From the NCBI GenBank assembly GCA_022835595.1, contig BQUP01000008.1:558001-622000 (forward strand): 64,000 nucleotides of DNA. The letters run 5' to 3'. This stretch comes from Cystobasidium ongulense. Its lineage: Eukaryota; Basidiomycota; Cystobasidiomycetes; Cystobasidiales; Cystobasidiaceae. The notes beneath the pieces were generated by a model. It did no database searches, was not told the DNA's origin, and saw nothing but the letters and a program-made list of their open reading frames with translations. How positions within the stretch are numbered: the first letter of the stretch is position 1; each line of letters starts with the position of its first letter. Of the stretch, positions 33,632-46,090 are shown one piece after another. Both the position numbers and the translations under genes were made by a program.

Positions 33632-35447
33632 CTATGCATATAGCTTAACAGAGTTGATGAGCCAATAGGCCTTGTTGAAATTGCCAGCATCGGCTAGCGT
33701 TGCTGCTAATGTGCCTGTGCAACCATTGTTCCAGAAAGTGGCTCCAGCCCAATCGCCCATTAACGTGGTATTAATACTATTTACAAACAGAATTTACAAA
33801 CAGAAAGATAATCAAGTCAGCAAGAGGAACAAGATTGGCAAAGATATTGAGAAGTCTCGTACATGATCATTTGTTCCTCGTCGAAGAAGGTGTCCATATT
33901 GCAGGAAGAGCTTTCGAAAGTGGCTTTCGGAGTACCGAATTCATTCATGTTAGGAGAACCATTCTTGATACTTGCGGGAGCATCATTGACACTCCAGAAC
34001 CAGATCTGTACGAGACAAGGTAAGTGTGATTCTATGATTTATACTCTTTTTTCCGAGGCTCTAGCTTACTTTGATACCCGAGTCATCGAAGAATGAAGCG
34101 TAGAAGCCGCCTCCAGCCGAGTTGAAATCCTATTGGCAGATATCGGAATTAGTCATTTGTTGCAACAATGAAGGAAAAGAAGCCGATACGCACAGGCCCA
34201 TAGCTGTTATCGACTCGATCTTTGTAAGAACATCCAGGTTGATATTGGCAGTCTTCGGTCAACGCCAAGCCAGTTGACGCGGATTGGCCAGACATGCTGC
34301 AGCCTGCTGTGGTGTGCAAGGTATAAGTGTTGCCAGCAACATTGTTTACGCCTTCCAAGATGTCGATTTCTCCGCCAGCGGGCCAAGCACGGTTTGCACC
34401 CTGCATAGTAGGACAGATGTCAGCATCTACCGCCCAAACCTTTGAGTCGGTCCTTACGATTGACCAGAGCGCAGGCCATGTTCCGCAGCCTTCAGGGATG
34501 TGATTCTGCAGGCGAGAGAATGCTTCAGAGAGGAGTTTCGTGTACAAGCCTCCAGGAGTCGTAAAGATAGCTTACAATGTCGGCTACCATGAGCTGTCCC
34601 TTCTTCCAGTTGGTGGGGGATGAGATCCTGACAGAATTCTGAAAGGAAAAAAATTAAATAAAGATCTTGGAGTCGCTGGGCGGTAATAGAGTGAGTACTC
34701 ACTCTTTTCCCATTGACAAGGTCGGCGGTTGAGACGGACATCTTGAACATGCCATCCTGATTGCCGATTAGATTCTGAGAACTGGCATCGGATTTAGAGA
34801 TGTAGTTGACGTCGCCGTGGGTAGGGTCGCTGTAAGTAAAGAAGTCCCAAGACTGGAACTGCGATGGGAAGTGGAAAGTTGAGAATCGTCAGGCAGTGCG
34901 CAAGAAATGCTGATAGAATGCATCTTACGTCATCTCCAGACCAGGAAGTCACTACTGACAATCCACCTCCGGAAGAGGTCGCACCTGATGTCGCTGGTGC
35001 AGCGCTGGAAGTCGTAGACGAGGAAGAGGAAGCTTCGGACCACGCTGAAGAGGACGCATCCTCCGCCGAAGACTCGACCTGCAGGGAGGTGCGCTCGTCG
35101 GAGAGTCCGTCCGACGAGCTTTCTTTGCTCAGAGGCTGTCGCGAGTCCGAGACTGCACCTTCGCCTTGACCTTGGCGGATATAGCTGGTGGCGGGAATAA
35201 CAGTCACGTTGCCTGTGGATGCGTCGGTGATCCTGAAGCTGACGGTGCTGCTGCTCTTGCTGTTCGACGACGACGAGTCCTGCTCTCTCTTGCATGGATT
35301 GTTGTCGCTGTCGTTGCTGGGCAGCCCGCGTCGACGATGCATGCGCGACTGGCGTGCATGATGTTGCTGCTGGCCGCCCAGCGTCGTCGACAGCACCTCG
35401 CCGGCGAGCGCGAGCACACTCAGCAGGATGGCGGGCTGGGTGTACAT
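33632..35447 (-). CDS. Secreted GH16 laminarinase-type endo-beta-1,3(4)-glucanase
   Basis: The N-terminus MYTQPAILLSVLALAGEVLS is a signal peptide. A Ser/Thr-rich, probably O-glycosylated linker of about 150 residues follows. The catalytic domain is spread over about eight exons: WDFFTYSDPTHGDVNYI, NSVRISSPTNWKKGQLMVAD, HIPEGCGTWPALWSI, WPAGGEIDILEGVNN, YTLHTTAGCSMSGQSA, FNSAGGGFYASFFDDSGIKI, NEFGTPKATFESSSCNMDTF, GDWAGATFWNNGC and AYWLINSVKLYA, stop 33632-33634. GEIDILEG carries the nucleophile and acid/base glutamates. The order matches Phanerochaete Lam16A. It cuts mixed or branched beta-1,3-glucans, either in the fungus's own wall or in substrate. The long Ser-rich N-terminal linker is larger than in Lam16A. 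Confidence 0.92.
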
Positions 35448-36607
35448 GGTGAGGATAGATAGATGGGTGTAATGAATGTGATGGCTCCGTCGAGGAGAAG
35501 TGGGCCTGTCAAGCCTGCTTGGGGGATTGGCCTTTGGGCTTGTTGAGCAAGAGGTGTGTGAATGATGATGCTTGATGGAAAGATGCAGGACTGGTGTAGA
35601 GGAAAGGCAAAGCTGGACCTGCCAGGCTAATAAGGCAGATGGTGCGCAGTGACTGTGTTGTGCAGAAGTCTCGTCACTCGCTGCGCGCCTCTTTCTTCAA
35701 GATATGCCTTCAAGCGCAGCCAGCTCGTGTTTAGGAAGGCATGCAAATCACACCAAAGGCGCGAAGGCCCAGAATTATCGACACAAAAGCCGGGGTGTTA
35801 CATTCAACATCTGCACGCACGCCTGACACACTTGAAGCCAATAACAAAGACGCACACGCAGTCTTGGAGACACAGTCCGCCAGCTTGTGTCCTTGTTCTT
35901 CGGTGGCGGCTCATTTTGCTTTTGTCAAGCGCGTCCAAGTAACACGCGCGAGAATCATCATCAGCGCACGACTTCAGCACATCTCTACAGCAAACACCAC
36001 TTCCATCTTACCAAACGACATCCGATACTGCAGATCTTGGCAAGTCGCCTGTCAAGTACACGCTTGCTTCTATGCATGTGCCGTTACTCAGGAAGCGCGT
36101 CACGCAGCGATATAGCATCAAGAATCTCAGCAATGATATAGCCTCATCATATCAATACAGGGCAGCAGGCCTGTCTTGGACCAATCCCTGTTTCTCTACT
36201 CAAATATTCACAGAGAATTGAATCCAACTGACCCGCGACTGATCGGCGTCTTCCAAGGTGGCAAGCACTCCGATAGCAACTACAACGAGAGTAATGCATG
36301 AACAGCAGCTGTGCTAGCCCATCTTGAACAGTCTATCATTGTCCGGGATTCTAACTGTTTCGTGAATGATGTTCTGACAACTGCCTGACATATTCTCGAC
36401 ATTTCTGGGCTGTTGTAAGCCGACATTTGCCTATCGTCAGCAAGCCCAACCTTGCGCTGACGATGCCATGCAGACAGAAGAAGGACTTGCTGAACGAACG
36501 AACATATCTATCGCTCGTGTCCTATGTAACAACCACAGCATTAGCGTAGTATTGCGTCGGTTCGCCACTACACGCTACCAGCAGGCGTCCTCTATAGGTA
36601 GCAAGCA
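35448..36607. other. Divergent promoter region between GH16 and MFS transporter genes
   Basis: 1.16 kb separating divergent starts. It contains CA-rich stretches (about 35760-36030) and a short GAACGAACGAAC run near 36493-36504. A small upstream open frame from ATG 36468 (MQTEEGLAERTN) lies before the transporter start and could act as a uORF. I see no gene here. Confidence 0.4.
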
Positions 36608-39434
36608 ATGGCTATCTTCAACCACCATCGTGCGGAGAAGGGTCAGAAAGTAGAAATCAACAAGAATGGCAGTGCAGCCTCTACTACTCGGAATATCTAT
36701 GGAGTGCAAGATCCTGAGCGATACACTTTGCGCAAGTGGCCATGGCGCCCTCGTACAACATCGTTCACTCGGATCCTACAACAAGTAGGTTGTTTGCTAT
36801 CGTCCAGGACCTTCCACTATTGAGTATAACTCTGGTGCGTGTAGAATTATCGAGGAGATGGCAGTAAAGAGCATCCTTATGTCGTCAGTCTATCCTTATC
36901 CTTATTTACCATGTCGACAAGTCCACTTAGGAAAGGCTAAAAATGTCTATGGTTTCGGTACATTACAGATTCAATGGCTCTCCGATGATGTAGAAGATCC
37001 TCAAAATTTCCGTGTAGGATCCAAATGGACGATTACAGCCGTCAATGCCGGTGTGACGCTTGCTGTGGCTTTGGCAAGTTCAACATATGCCGGAGCTGCT
37101 CTCGATATAGCTTTCGCTTTCAGAGAGCGAAACGAGGAGATCGTTATTCTAGGTATATAGCTCAAGCATTCCTGGCAAGCATTTTCCATTGACCTGACGC
37201 CCTGAATCCAGGCATATCCTTGTTTGTTCTAGGCTTCGCGTTCGGACCTCTCGTTTGGGGACCTTTGTCAGAGATATATGGCCGTCGATGGATCCTGATT
37301 GTAAGTCATATTGGAACAGGGCAGATCAGCTGCGCTTACTGTTCAGTGAACCGCCCTGACGACATTCTGCTATTTCACAGGGTACCTATGCCATGTTCAC
37401 GCTGTGGAACGCTATCGCAGCTGCATCTCCCAATATCGGCTCGTATATCGTATTTCGATGCTTAGCTGGTATATTCGGGTCTTCGCCGTTAGCGTGAGCT
37501 ACCTTCAGATCACAGGCTAGACCAACCCAGACCGTGTAGCTGTTTCTGAATCTACGGAGCTCTACAGAAATGCTGGGGGTACGATCAGTGATATATTCGA
37601 GGCCAAGACTCGAGGCTTGGGTGAGTCATTCGTTGCTCTGACACATCGACAAGTATCTAAACCAGGAGAGCGTCAACAGCCGCTGGACTGTTTGCTGCTG
37701 CTTTGATCTTGTAAGTAGACCTAACTTGTCAGTGCGCTAGTGAGATACAGCGCTTGATAGATCGCTGGCTATCCAGAGGACCGGCCCTTGGACCGACAAT
37801 TGGCGGTTTTATGAGCCAGGTGAGAGTCGGTAGGACGATTCCAGACTTCGGTGCAAATTGATTGCCATTCCTTCCAGACGGTAGGATGGGCGTGGGTTCA
37901 AGGGTTCCTTGGCATCTTCTCTGGAGTTCTTACGATTATCTGTTTCTTGACGAGTACGGGACTTTGACCGTTGCGGCGTGTCGAGAGGTTCGTTGACTCC
38001 GCTTCATTCGTTTGCAGTACCGGAGACATACGCACCAACGTTGCTTCGACGAAGAGCTGCCAGACTGACCAAAATTACGGGTCGACGTTATTGTGCGCCC
38101 ATGGATCTGGACAGCAAGCAAGACCTGGCTTGGTTCAGAACACAGCTGGTACGCCCTTGGCAGCTGTTATTCCAGGAACCTATTGTTTTCGTCATCAGTG
38201 TCTACATGGCCATCGTCTATGTAAGTTGCTTAAGTCTTGCGACCCAACAGCTGCTGAAACCCTGGTCATTCTTGGCAGGGAACCTTGTACTTATTGTTTG
38301 CAGCATTTCCCATCGTGAGTATTTGACCCAAAAAGCTGATGCGCCCAGCTTATCGCACGGCATTCGTATTTCCAGATCTTCCAGCAAGGTCGAGGCTGGA
38401 GTGCGGGCATCAGTGGCCTTGCGTTCATGGGAATGTTCGTTGGAATGCTCATTGGTCTACTTTGGTCCATGTTCGTCTCGGAACCACAATACGCTAGGGC
38501 TACGAAAATGCACAATGGCCATCCGCCGCCAGAAGCTCGACTGCCACCATCGCTCATTGGGGGCCCTGCCTTAGTGATTGGCTTAGCCTGGTGTAAGTCT
38601 ATACCATTATGAAAGTCGACCAATCTGACGAACACCCTCGTAAATGTTAGTCAGCGCATCATGCGGGCCATCGACATTTTGGCTTGTTCCTATCATGGGG
38701 TGAGCTTCTCTAGATTTTTGAACGAATGGAGATGTAGCTGAACAAGTGAGTGGCCCGCAGTGCTGCGCCGGTTGGCTTCGGCATGGTCCTCATCTTCCTG
38801 CCCCTAGTGCTATACCTGATTGAAGTATACACTGTCTACTCGGCAAGCGTGTTGGCAGCCAGCAGTGTTCTTCGCAGCTTGTTTGGGGTTGGTGAGCAGA
38901 GCATACTCCCTTTGATGCTGAAAGAGCATGATACTAAGCTACCACCGCGCTGCGTTAGCCTTTCCCTTGTTCACCACGTACATGTATCGCAACCTCGGTG
39001 TGCACTGGGCGTCTGCAGTGAGTGCGACAGTAGCTTCATACAGCATTCACAACATTCTTTCCTCTAACATTCTATCCCTGCAGGTTCCTGGCTTCCTCGC
39101 GCTAGGATGTCTCCCTTTCCCTTTCCTTTTCTACAAATACGGCGCCGCTCTTCGCAAGCGATGCAAATGGACGACAAAAGCTGCCAAGCTCTATGCAGCA
39201 ACAGCTGCTACCGGATCAGAGCAGGGCATTGACAGTTCAGAATCGAGTAGAGGGATGACCGAGTTGCATCCTCAATTGTCGCATCACACTAAAGAAGCAG
39301 AGAACCACGAAAGGAATATGGATAGAGGTAGCGTGCGGAATGGAGTCAGTAGCATGAATGCAGGGAGTAATGGTCAGCCAGCTGCCTTTAATGTAGATGC
39401 GGACCGTCTGGCTGCCATGCAAGAACGCGTGTAG
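36608..39434 (+). CDS. DHA1-family MFS transporter, copy 1 (polyamine/drug:H+ antiporter-like)
   Basis: The cytosolic N-terminus has [20 protein letters not shown]. The core then has [199 protein letters not shown] and [20 protein letters not shown], and a long hydrophilic tail ends LAAMQERV at 39434. The 'FGPLxWGPLSExYGRR' and 'VPETYAPxLLxxRA' blocks are typical of fungal 12-TM DHA1 (TPO1-like) exporters. About ten short exons. A paralogue lies at 41306-44224 in inverted orientation. Confidence 0.9.
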
Positions 39435-39576
39435 CTAGTCGTGGCTTCTCGGGTGTTTCATACCCGAAGTCTCACTCAGGCTTTGATTGAAGCCGTTCGT
39501 GTTGTCCTCATGTAGATACGATTGCAGCCGTGGTCCCGTCTCCTCATGCCAACAAATGTGACACACGCCGCTGAAG

Positions 39577-40990
39577 TTATGCTTGGAAGGATACACCGAA
39601 TTTCTTGGCTTCTGCCATGCCTCCTCCAGCGTAGCCAGTTCCCTCGCGCTTTATGGCAACAATGGGCTGCTTCTTCTCGGGTAGCAATATTGTGTCACAA
39701 TGTGCGCATTGTGGAGGTGATGCTTTCTTTACGAGTGTCTCGACGCAAGTGCCCTACATCATAGTCGTCAGCATGACAACCGACAGAGAACGTATCGGTA
39801 GCAGGACTTACGCATAAAACGTGACCGCAGGGTTTGAGCACAAAGCTTGCGACGTTATTGGACAGTGTCTTGCGGCAGGATGGGCATGTATACTCGGGTT
39901 CCGCCGTGCCCTTTGAGCCGGCCTCTCCGTTCGCGAGTTCTGGAGCCATATGAAACTTGACAGTTGTCAATGACTTTAGACTATGAATAATGGAGGTATT
40001 CTCAGTATGCGGACGCTTGACAGGCAGATAGCAGCTAGTCACCTTATCGGATGAGGCGGATCGTTCGCCCGGCACAGAGTTTGTAATTTGACTTCCGAGA
40101 TCTTCGTAGGTGCGGCATTGGGCGTTAAGCTCGGCTGACGGTGTACACAATCTTGTCAGATGTGCTGCAGCGGAAAAGGACCTCCTGTCGGGACATTTCA
40201 ACCCACCAGCCAGAAGTTAGGAAGCTTGGCCTTTCTCTTTTCCGCCTGTTCGCGCTCTATGTCCCGCATTGCTTTCTCTTCGTGTTCCTCTTGTAATCTG
40301 ATTACTTCCTGTTCGTCCAAAGCAAACTTGCGTTTCGTGCCGCGTTCACCGATACTTTCGATAGCGACGGGGTCTACCGTATTGTTGCTTGTGCTGGAAG
40401 CAGAAAGAGCCGATGTGCCCGCACCAGACTGAAGCTTCTCAAAGTCTCGCAAGACTCTCTCGCGAGCTAGCTGACGTGCTGCTTGACGCTCTTGCTCCTC
40501 CTCTTGGCGCATCCGTTCAAGCAGCTTCTCTTGTCGCTTGATTTCCTTCTTTTGTGTCAGGAGGGATGTGATAACACACTCCTGTGTACCTAGAATTAGC
40601 AACTGGCTAAAATGTCACTGTACATATACTGTTTAACTCACTTGACAGAAGATATGACCTTCATCGCACATGCGTGGGTCTCGCGCTCGCATCAGGCAGA
40701 GCGAACAGGCATCAAAATTGCGCAGAGAGTCTCGCCCTAGGCGCATTTTCCGACTTCCATATTGAGTTTCGTTCCTCTCAGCATACGAGAACACGGGCTA
40801 TAGGGTTGCAGTAGCAAAGTAGCAGTAAGGCAGGCGGATGGAGGTTGATCGAGTTCAGCAAGACCAGCTTTAGCGACCGGACTGTAGATACATCACTAAC
40901 CGCAGCTGTTCGATTCTACGTATGGCAGATCAGTCAGTACTTGTGCTGTGCTTTCTGGTGCGCGGTACGCACCTTGCTATGTTTCGTCAT
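39577..40990 (-). CDS. NOSIP-like E3 ubiquitin ligase
   Basis: The spliced N-terminus reads MTKHSK, NRTAA, PVFSYAERNETQYGSRKMRL, GRDSLRNFDACSLCLMRARD, CDEGHIFCQ. The middle is a charged helix (RQEKLLERMRQEEEQERQA, EREQAEKRKAKLPNFWL). The C-terminus has YTCPSCRKTLSNNVASFVLK, PCGHVLC, GTCVETLVKKASPPQCAHCD, PIVAIKREGTGYAGGG and KKFGVSFQA, stop 39577-39579. This is collinear with animal and plant NOSIP: a U-box/RING split by the coiled region, and the GTGFAG-type end. NOSIP proteins are ubiquitin ligases associated with late spliceosomes. Family members often lose Cys, but here several zinc ligands remain. The first intron is 57 nt, followed by a 15-nt micro-exon at 40901-40915 and a 103-nt intron. 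Confidence 0.9.
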
Positions 40991-41305
40991 TTTGTCGAAT
41001 GGGGTTGGCAAGAGCTGGACACGCCTTGAAAGCTTGAAGCCTTTCTTCGGCTCGTTTGAACGGTGGCAAGAGTGATGTTGCTTGTTCAAGAGACAACTAC
41101 CGAATAAGCGATGAACTGCTACGCGTCCTTGATGTCATTCTTGGATTATTACGCTGCTCGCTTTTCAAATTTGCTTAGTTCAAGAAGGGACAAATACTAA
41201 CATACGTACATTGAACGAGTGAATGCTTGACAAACTCTATATTGGATACGGTATTATACGACAAGCATACTTTACGCCACGATATCTCTCTAAACTCTGG
41301 TATAT
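40991..41305. other. Spacer upstream of NOSIP and downstream of MFS copy 2
   Basis: 315 bp between the NOSIP start and the 3' end of the second transporter, both on the minus strand. No gene or repeat seen; it must hold the NOSIP promoter. Confidence 0.35.
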
Positions 41306-44224
41306 TTACTTGTCTAGAGCATTATGTTTATCATTGTTGGTACGGTGGACTTCCTCTTCAGCCAAAGTATCCTGCTGACTGCTGCCACTGGCAGAAACTT
41401 TGCGATGAACTCGACCATTAGGGCTTTCCTGGTTTCTGTCAACCTCGACAACGACATCTTCCTCAACCGGAGCATCTAAAGCAGCGTCTAGGTTTTCTTG
41501 GTCTTCAGCCTGTTGCGAGGGGGCTTCCTTCTTTTGAGCCACCTGGCCGCCGGCCATCATGGCAGCCAACATCTTGTCGGCTCTGACAGTCCATTTGCAT
41601 TTCGCTCGTAGACCTGCACCATATTTGTAAAAGAGGTAAGGGAAAGGGAGGCATGCAAGAGCTAAGAAACCTGGAACCTGGAAGTAGACTTGCGTCAGCT
41701 ATGGTGCCTCTATGAGAGCCTGGCCTGAACCGCTTACTGCGGAGGCCCAGTGAATGCCCAGGTTGCGGTACATAGGAGTGGTGAACAGCGGGAAAGCTAT
41801 TAAGAGAGTGGCTCAGCTTTGTTCATGACAGCATCGAGTGCTATCGATGTAAGGGAGCGTTGCCGTACCTGTGCCGAACAAACTTCGCAATACGGAATTA
41901 CCAGCTAGGACACTTGCGGCAAACACCGTGTAGACCTACAATGTAAACACGCGTCAGCACTATAGTGGGCACCATACCAACTAGAATCAGGATACGCACA
42001 TCCACCAAATAATTCATCAGAGACAAGAAGACCAGCAGCATGCCCAAGCCGAAGGGTACACCGCTGTATGGGGGCATCGTCAATACGAGTAACACTGGAG
42101 TCTGTACAGGAGAATAAAACTCACGCCAAGATAGGTACGATCCAATGCACTTCGGGTCCACATGAAGCGGCGACTGAAGGAGACGAGTCGAAGGAGTCAG
42201 CCTCTGCTAGCAGATAGTCGAACGACAGCCGAGGCACAGCAGCTTACACCAAGCGAGTCCGATGACGAGAAGTGGTGCACCGAGAAGGGAGGGTACCAAA
42301 CGTGTCTCAGGTGGAGCACGACCGCCAGGGGCGGCATTGGCGGTTTTGATATATTTGGGATTGGTAATGAAGATCGTCCACGTTACGCCAAGCATCATAC
42401 CAACTAAGAGACCAAGGAATGCAAGACCGCCGATACCGGGACTCCAGCCTCGAGTTTGTTGGAAGACCTGTTCAAGCAATCACTGGTAAATATGACTAAC
42501 AAACGCAAGGAACTCAAAGAGAATTGGGGGAGGCGTACGATGGGGAAGGCAGCGAACAGCATGTATAGGGTACCCTGCCGTGCCGGGATCAAGTCAGATT
42601 TGGGATGAAAATGTGTGCGAAAGATTGACGGGGTCTCACATAAACAATGGCCATGTAGATACTAATGGCCATAACAATTGGCTCTTGGAAGAGTAATTTC
42701 CATGGCATACTGAGCTGAGTTAAAAAGACTCGACGAACGTCTAGTTCTTTTTCAGCGTCCATAGGAGCGCGGTAATATTTGCCGGTGATCTTGGATAGCC
42801 TTGCAGCGCGTTGCCTCAACAGAGCAGGAGCATATGTCTCAGGGACTGTATCCGACAGGGTTCAGCTGATTCGGTTCTAGCTGTTTCATGCACATGTACG
42901 TACCGGCCATGAAAGACACAAGTGTGAGGATACCAGTAAAGATTCCCAAGAATCCCTGGACCCATCTCCAGCCTGCGGACTAGAAGGAGTATCAGAAACA
43001 CCGCTGAAACATGGATTATAGACTGTTACTTACTTCGCCTAGGAAACCTCCAGTGATCGGACCTAGAGCAGGTCCTCTGCAATGACACAAGGGCGTCAGC
43101 TCTGATGTAGAATGACCGAGATTTCTATTGCAAAAGTGCCTACAAAAATGGTGCAGCGGCGAATAGAGCGGTAGCTAGAACGCAGAATTTAGTATACTGG
43201 TACTAGCGAGGAATTTGCAAGAAAAGGTGACTCACCAAGACCTCGCATATTAGCGGAGAACATGTCGCTGATAGTGCCTCCCGCATTGCTATAGTCTTTT
43301 TTGTCAGTAACGCGGCGCTTAACACAATTCCTGTGATTAAACAGAACTCACGCCAGAGGTGAGGATCCAAAGGCTCCCGCAAGGAATCGGAAAACGATGA
43401 GAGCTGCCATATTAGGCGATGCTGCAGCAACAGCGTTCCAGAGGGTGAACATTGCATATGAGAACTAAGGAGAGCAGTCGGTAAGCAGAAATTGGACACA
43501 TTGAGATGCCATTACGTACGACTAGGATGGGTCTTCTGCCGAATACTTCTGATAAAGGTGCCCAGATGAGAGGGCCTAGAGCGAAACCAAGCACGAAGAG
43601 CGAGACACCTGAAGAAAGCCATAATTAGTGTGCAATAATGGAACGTTCTGAATTAAGCTAGAGTAGCCTACCTAGAATAAGGACCTCCTGACTCTTAACA
43701 TTGAAGTCTTCGCGGATAGATGTAACGGCACCACTGTATGCGGAACTCGCTAATGCTACGGCGAGCGTGACAATAGCGCTGATCATGGTGACAACCCATT
43801 TGTACGTGGTGCTGTAGGTTTGTGGGTTCTCTGGATCGTCTGGCAGCCATGTAATCTGACAGTAGCGTAGTTAGCATACAAGTCCAAGTACGCTCACGTG
43901 AGTTCATCAACGCCACAAACTCACGATGAAAGGTTTTTCCTTGCTTCCGTCGCCTCTGTATTCCTGCAAGAGCAGCAAAGGGGACATGTAGTGCATTAGC
44001 AATGTGCCTTCTGGCCGGCTGCAAGTCGGTATGCCCAAGTGTCAAGTGCTGAAGAAGCTCACCTGAGCTAGAATATGCGGGAAAGGTGTGACCCGGGGCC
44101 GCCATGGGCGTTTCTGCAGGGAATACTGGTCGGGATTGGAGACGCCATCCGCTACCTCCATGCTGAGAGCTCTTCTGGGCGCTCGGCCCTGGCCTTTCTC
44201 TGCATTGTTCAGCGTTGTAGCCAT
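41306..44224 (-). CDS. DHA1-family MFS transporter, copy 2
   Basis: Paralogue of the copy at 36608-39434 with the same plan: N-terminal [20 protein letters not shown], then [197 protein letters not shown], and a tail ending [10 protein letters not shown] at 41306. The start ATG at 44224 gives [12 protein letters not shown]; open frame continues upstream, so a longer form is possible. The pair are clearly diverged duplicates: many conserved blocks, but different tails and loop lengths. Convergent to copy 1 with NOSIP between. Confidence 0.9.
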
Positions 44225-44986
44225 GATCGTCTTCGATCGTGCGCTGTTGCCTGGGAGATGGTCCGCTGGCCTGTGGGAAGATTCGACAACCGGCAGAAGA
44301 TCTGGGGCTTGAGGAAGTTGGGAGGAGGAAAGCTGGCGTGGGTGCGACACCTGCACTTGTTGTGAATCAGTGCAAACTCAGAGAAGAAGAGAGTAAGCCT
44401 CGCAGCGAGTGCCCTTTGAGTGCCACGGAGATAGCTCTTTTTGCAGCGTCGACACTTCTAAGCAAAACCTCGTAAAGTCGAGTCGAATAAATAGAAATGG
44501 CCCTGAATTAATCAGGACATAGGAATGGGAGACTACAAAGCATCATGACATAAAGTACAAAGAATACAAAACATTCTAAGTAATAGTAGTTAATCATTAA
44601 CACGACCTGGCTAGAAACTATGGTGCATTCGTACCACGCTCCCATCTATTATTTTCCATGCCTCTGAGCAGTTGTCAAAATTTGCCACCACGGCGTATTC
44701 GCAGCGTTAAAGCCGATACAATGCAATGTACCGAGTTTCACCCTCATCTTGCCTTCTTGTCTACTTGCTGGCAAACCACGACCGAAGCAAATGAATCCTA
44801 GACGCTACAAATACTATATGCAACTCCCTTGAAATTCGAACAAATCGCAAATTAATGTAATACCGGTACTATGAAAGCAGAACAGCTCGCATTCGGAAGA
44901 GCTCTCTACAAGTATGATGTTCACTTGCTGGTGCCGTACCGCAAAATGTTTCGTATCTACAAAAGGATCAGTCTAGCAGCGTCACC
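44225..44986. other. Upstream region of MFS copy 2, no gene seen
   Basis: About 760 bp between the transporter start and the 3' end of the next minus-strand gene. The first 150 bp remain open in the transporter frame. The stretch from about 44500 to 44900 is AT-rich and non-coding in appearance, probably the promoter of the transporter and the 3' UTR of the putative zinc-binding protein gene. Confidence 0.4.
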
Positions 44987-46090
44987 TTATCGGTTCCTTC
45001 GATTCGTGCGTAGTACAACAGCCCCAGGCGGTCTCGGATCAGCAGCCCTTGTTTGCTGGTTCCTGGTTCTTGAAGATCTTGGCAACGCTGTAGGAGTTGG
45101 GCGCTGAAGTTTGATAGAGGAAAGAAGTATGCTTAAATTCACGTGCCTAAAGTGCTAGTAAAGGTAGAAGTCACTCAGACTTACATTCACCACGCTTGGA
45201 GCCGGCCTGCGGAGATTATTTGCAACGGAGTGTGCTTGCGGCGGCCTTTTTACTTGCTCTCCCTCAAATGGCCTCAATGAACTGTAATTCCCTCCTGGAA
45301 ATTGGGTTCTCGCAAAGTTCAGTGCTGCTTTCCCGGCCGGATGTGTATCGAATATGACTTGAAAGGTAACCTATTCAACCTCGCAATCGAAGAGAAATAT
45401 AACATGATGAGCCAGATAACGGCGAGTTCGATAGACGGGCAGTTCAATTTCTCATCAGCCTTTTTCACAATCGATTAAATAGTCTTTGTGTAGTCTCACA
45501 AAGCAATCCCCTCGGCAGATTATGTTGTGTATATTATGTGGTAGCTTAGCTTCCGGGCCGCTCATCCTCACCAATGCTGCGGATTGTGGAACACCTTGGA
45601 TCAACCTGTTACAGATGAGGCAGCGGTGCCCGCCCGTGGATTTAGTGAATTCGAAGATCTCGTTAGGGCGTATCTTGTTTTTCATGATGAGCTGACCTAT
45701 TCCTAACTTTGAGAATTTTGTTCCCTCTTGTCTGTTTGAGAACTGATTAAACACATTGTATGGCTGATGCCACCGGTCGGCTTCCTTAGCATCCCTCTCC
45801 AGACGAGTTAGAAGGTCCTGTGGATGCTGGGCTTGTGAGCTGCCTGCATGAGCTTGTTTGGTTTGATGTTGGGTGTCTGTGCGATAGCGACCGCCATTCT
45901 GCAACGAAGCAGTCGAGACAGCACCCGGATGTGGATTTACTAGTGTAGTTTCGCTGTTCGAGTGTCCGATTGAATACGGATCGAATGTCATGCGTGGGGG
46001 AGCCTTAGGCTGGGCCGTGATATGATGCTGCCTGGAAGGCCTGTCATGGCGCTTCTCGTAAGTGGGGGAGGTTGAAGAATTGCCGCACAT
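44987..46090 (-). CDS. Putative zinc-binding protein of unknown function
   Basis: Exon 1 (46090 to about 45490) has a polar N-terminal half, then LERDAKEADRWHQPYNVFNQ, FSKLGIGQLIMKNKIRPNEI and a cysteine pair region HRCLICNRLIQG followed about 30 residues later by IICRGDCF. A C-x2-C plus C-x3-C arrangement suggests one treble-clef or ribbon zinc site. A GTGAGA donor inside the apparent end of that frame joins to VTFQVIFDTHPAGKAAL and SSLRPFEGEQVKRPPQAHSV. A third exon gives RPTPTALPRSSRTR and an Arg-rich tail ending at TAA 44987-44989. Without splicing, the first exon would end at 45455 after LHKDYLIDCEKG; the spliced version is preferred because the next 190 bp are clearly coding. No known family recognised. 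Confidence 0.6.

Noticed and set aside
40880-40920. GTTCGATTC, similar to a tRNA B box
   Set aside because: No acceptor stem, A box or cloverleaf fits around it; the bases belong to the NOSIP micro-exon and its acceptor.
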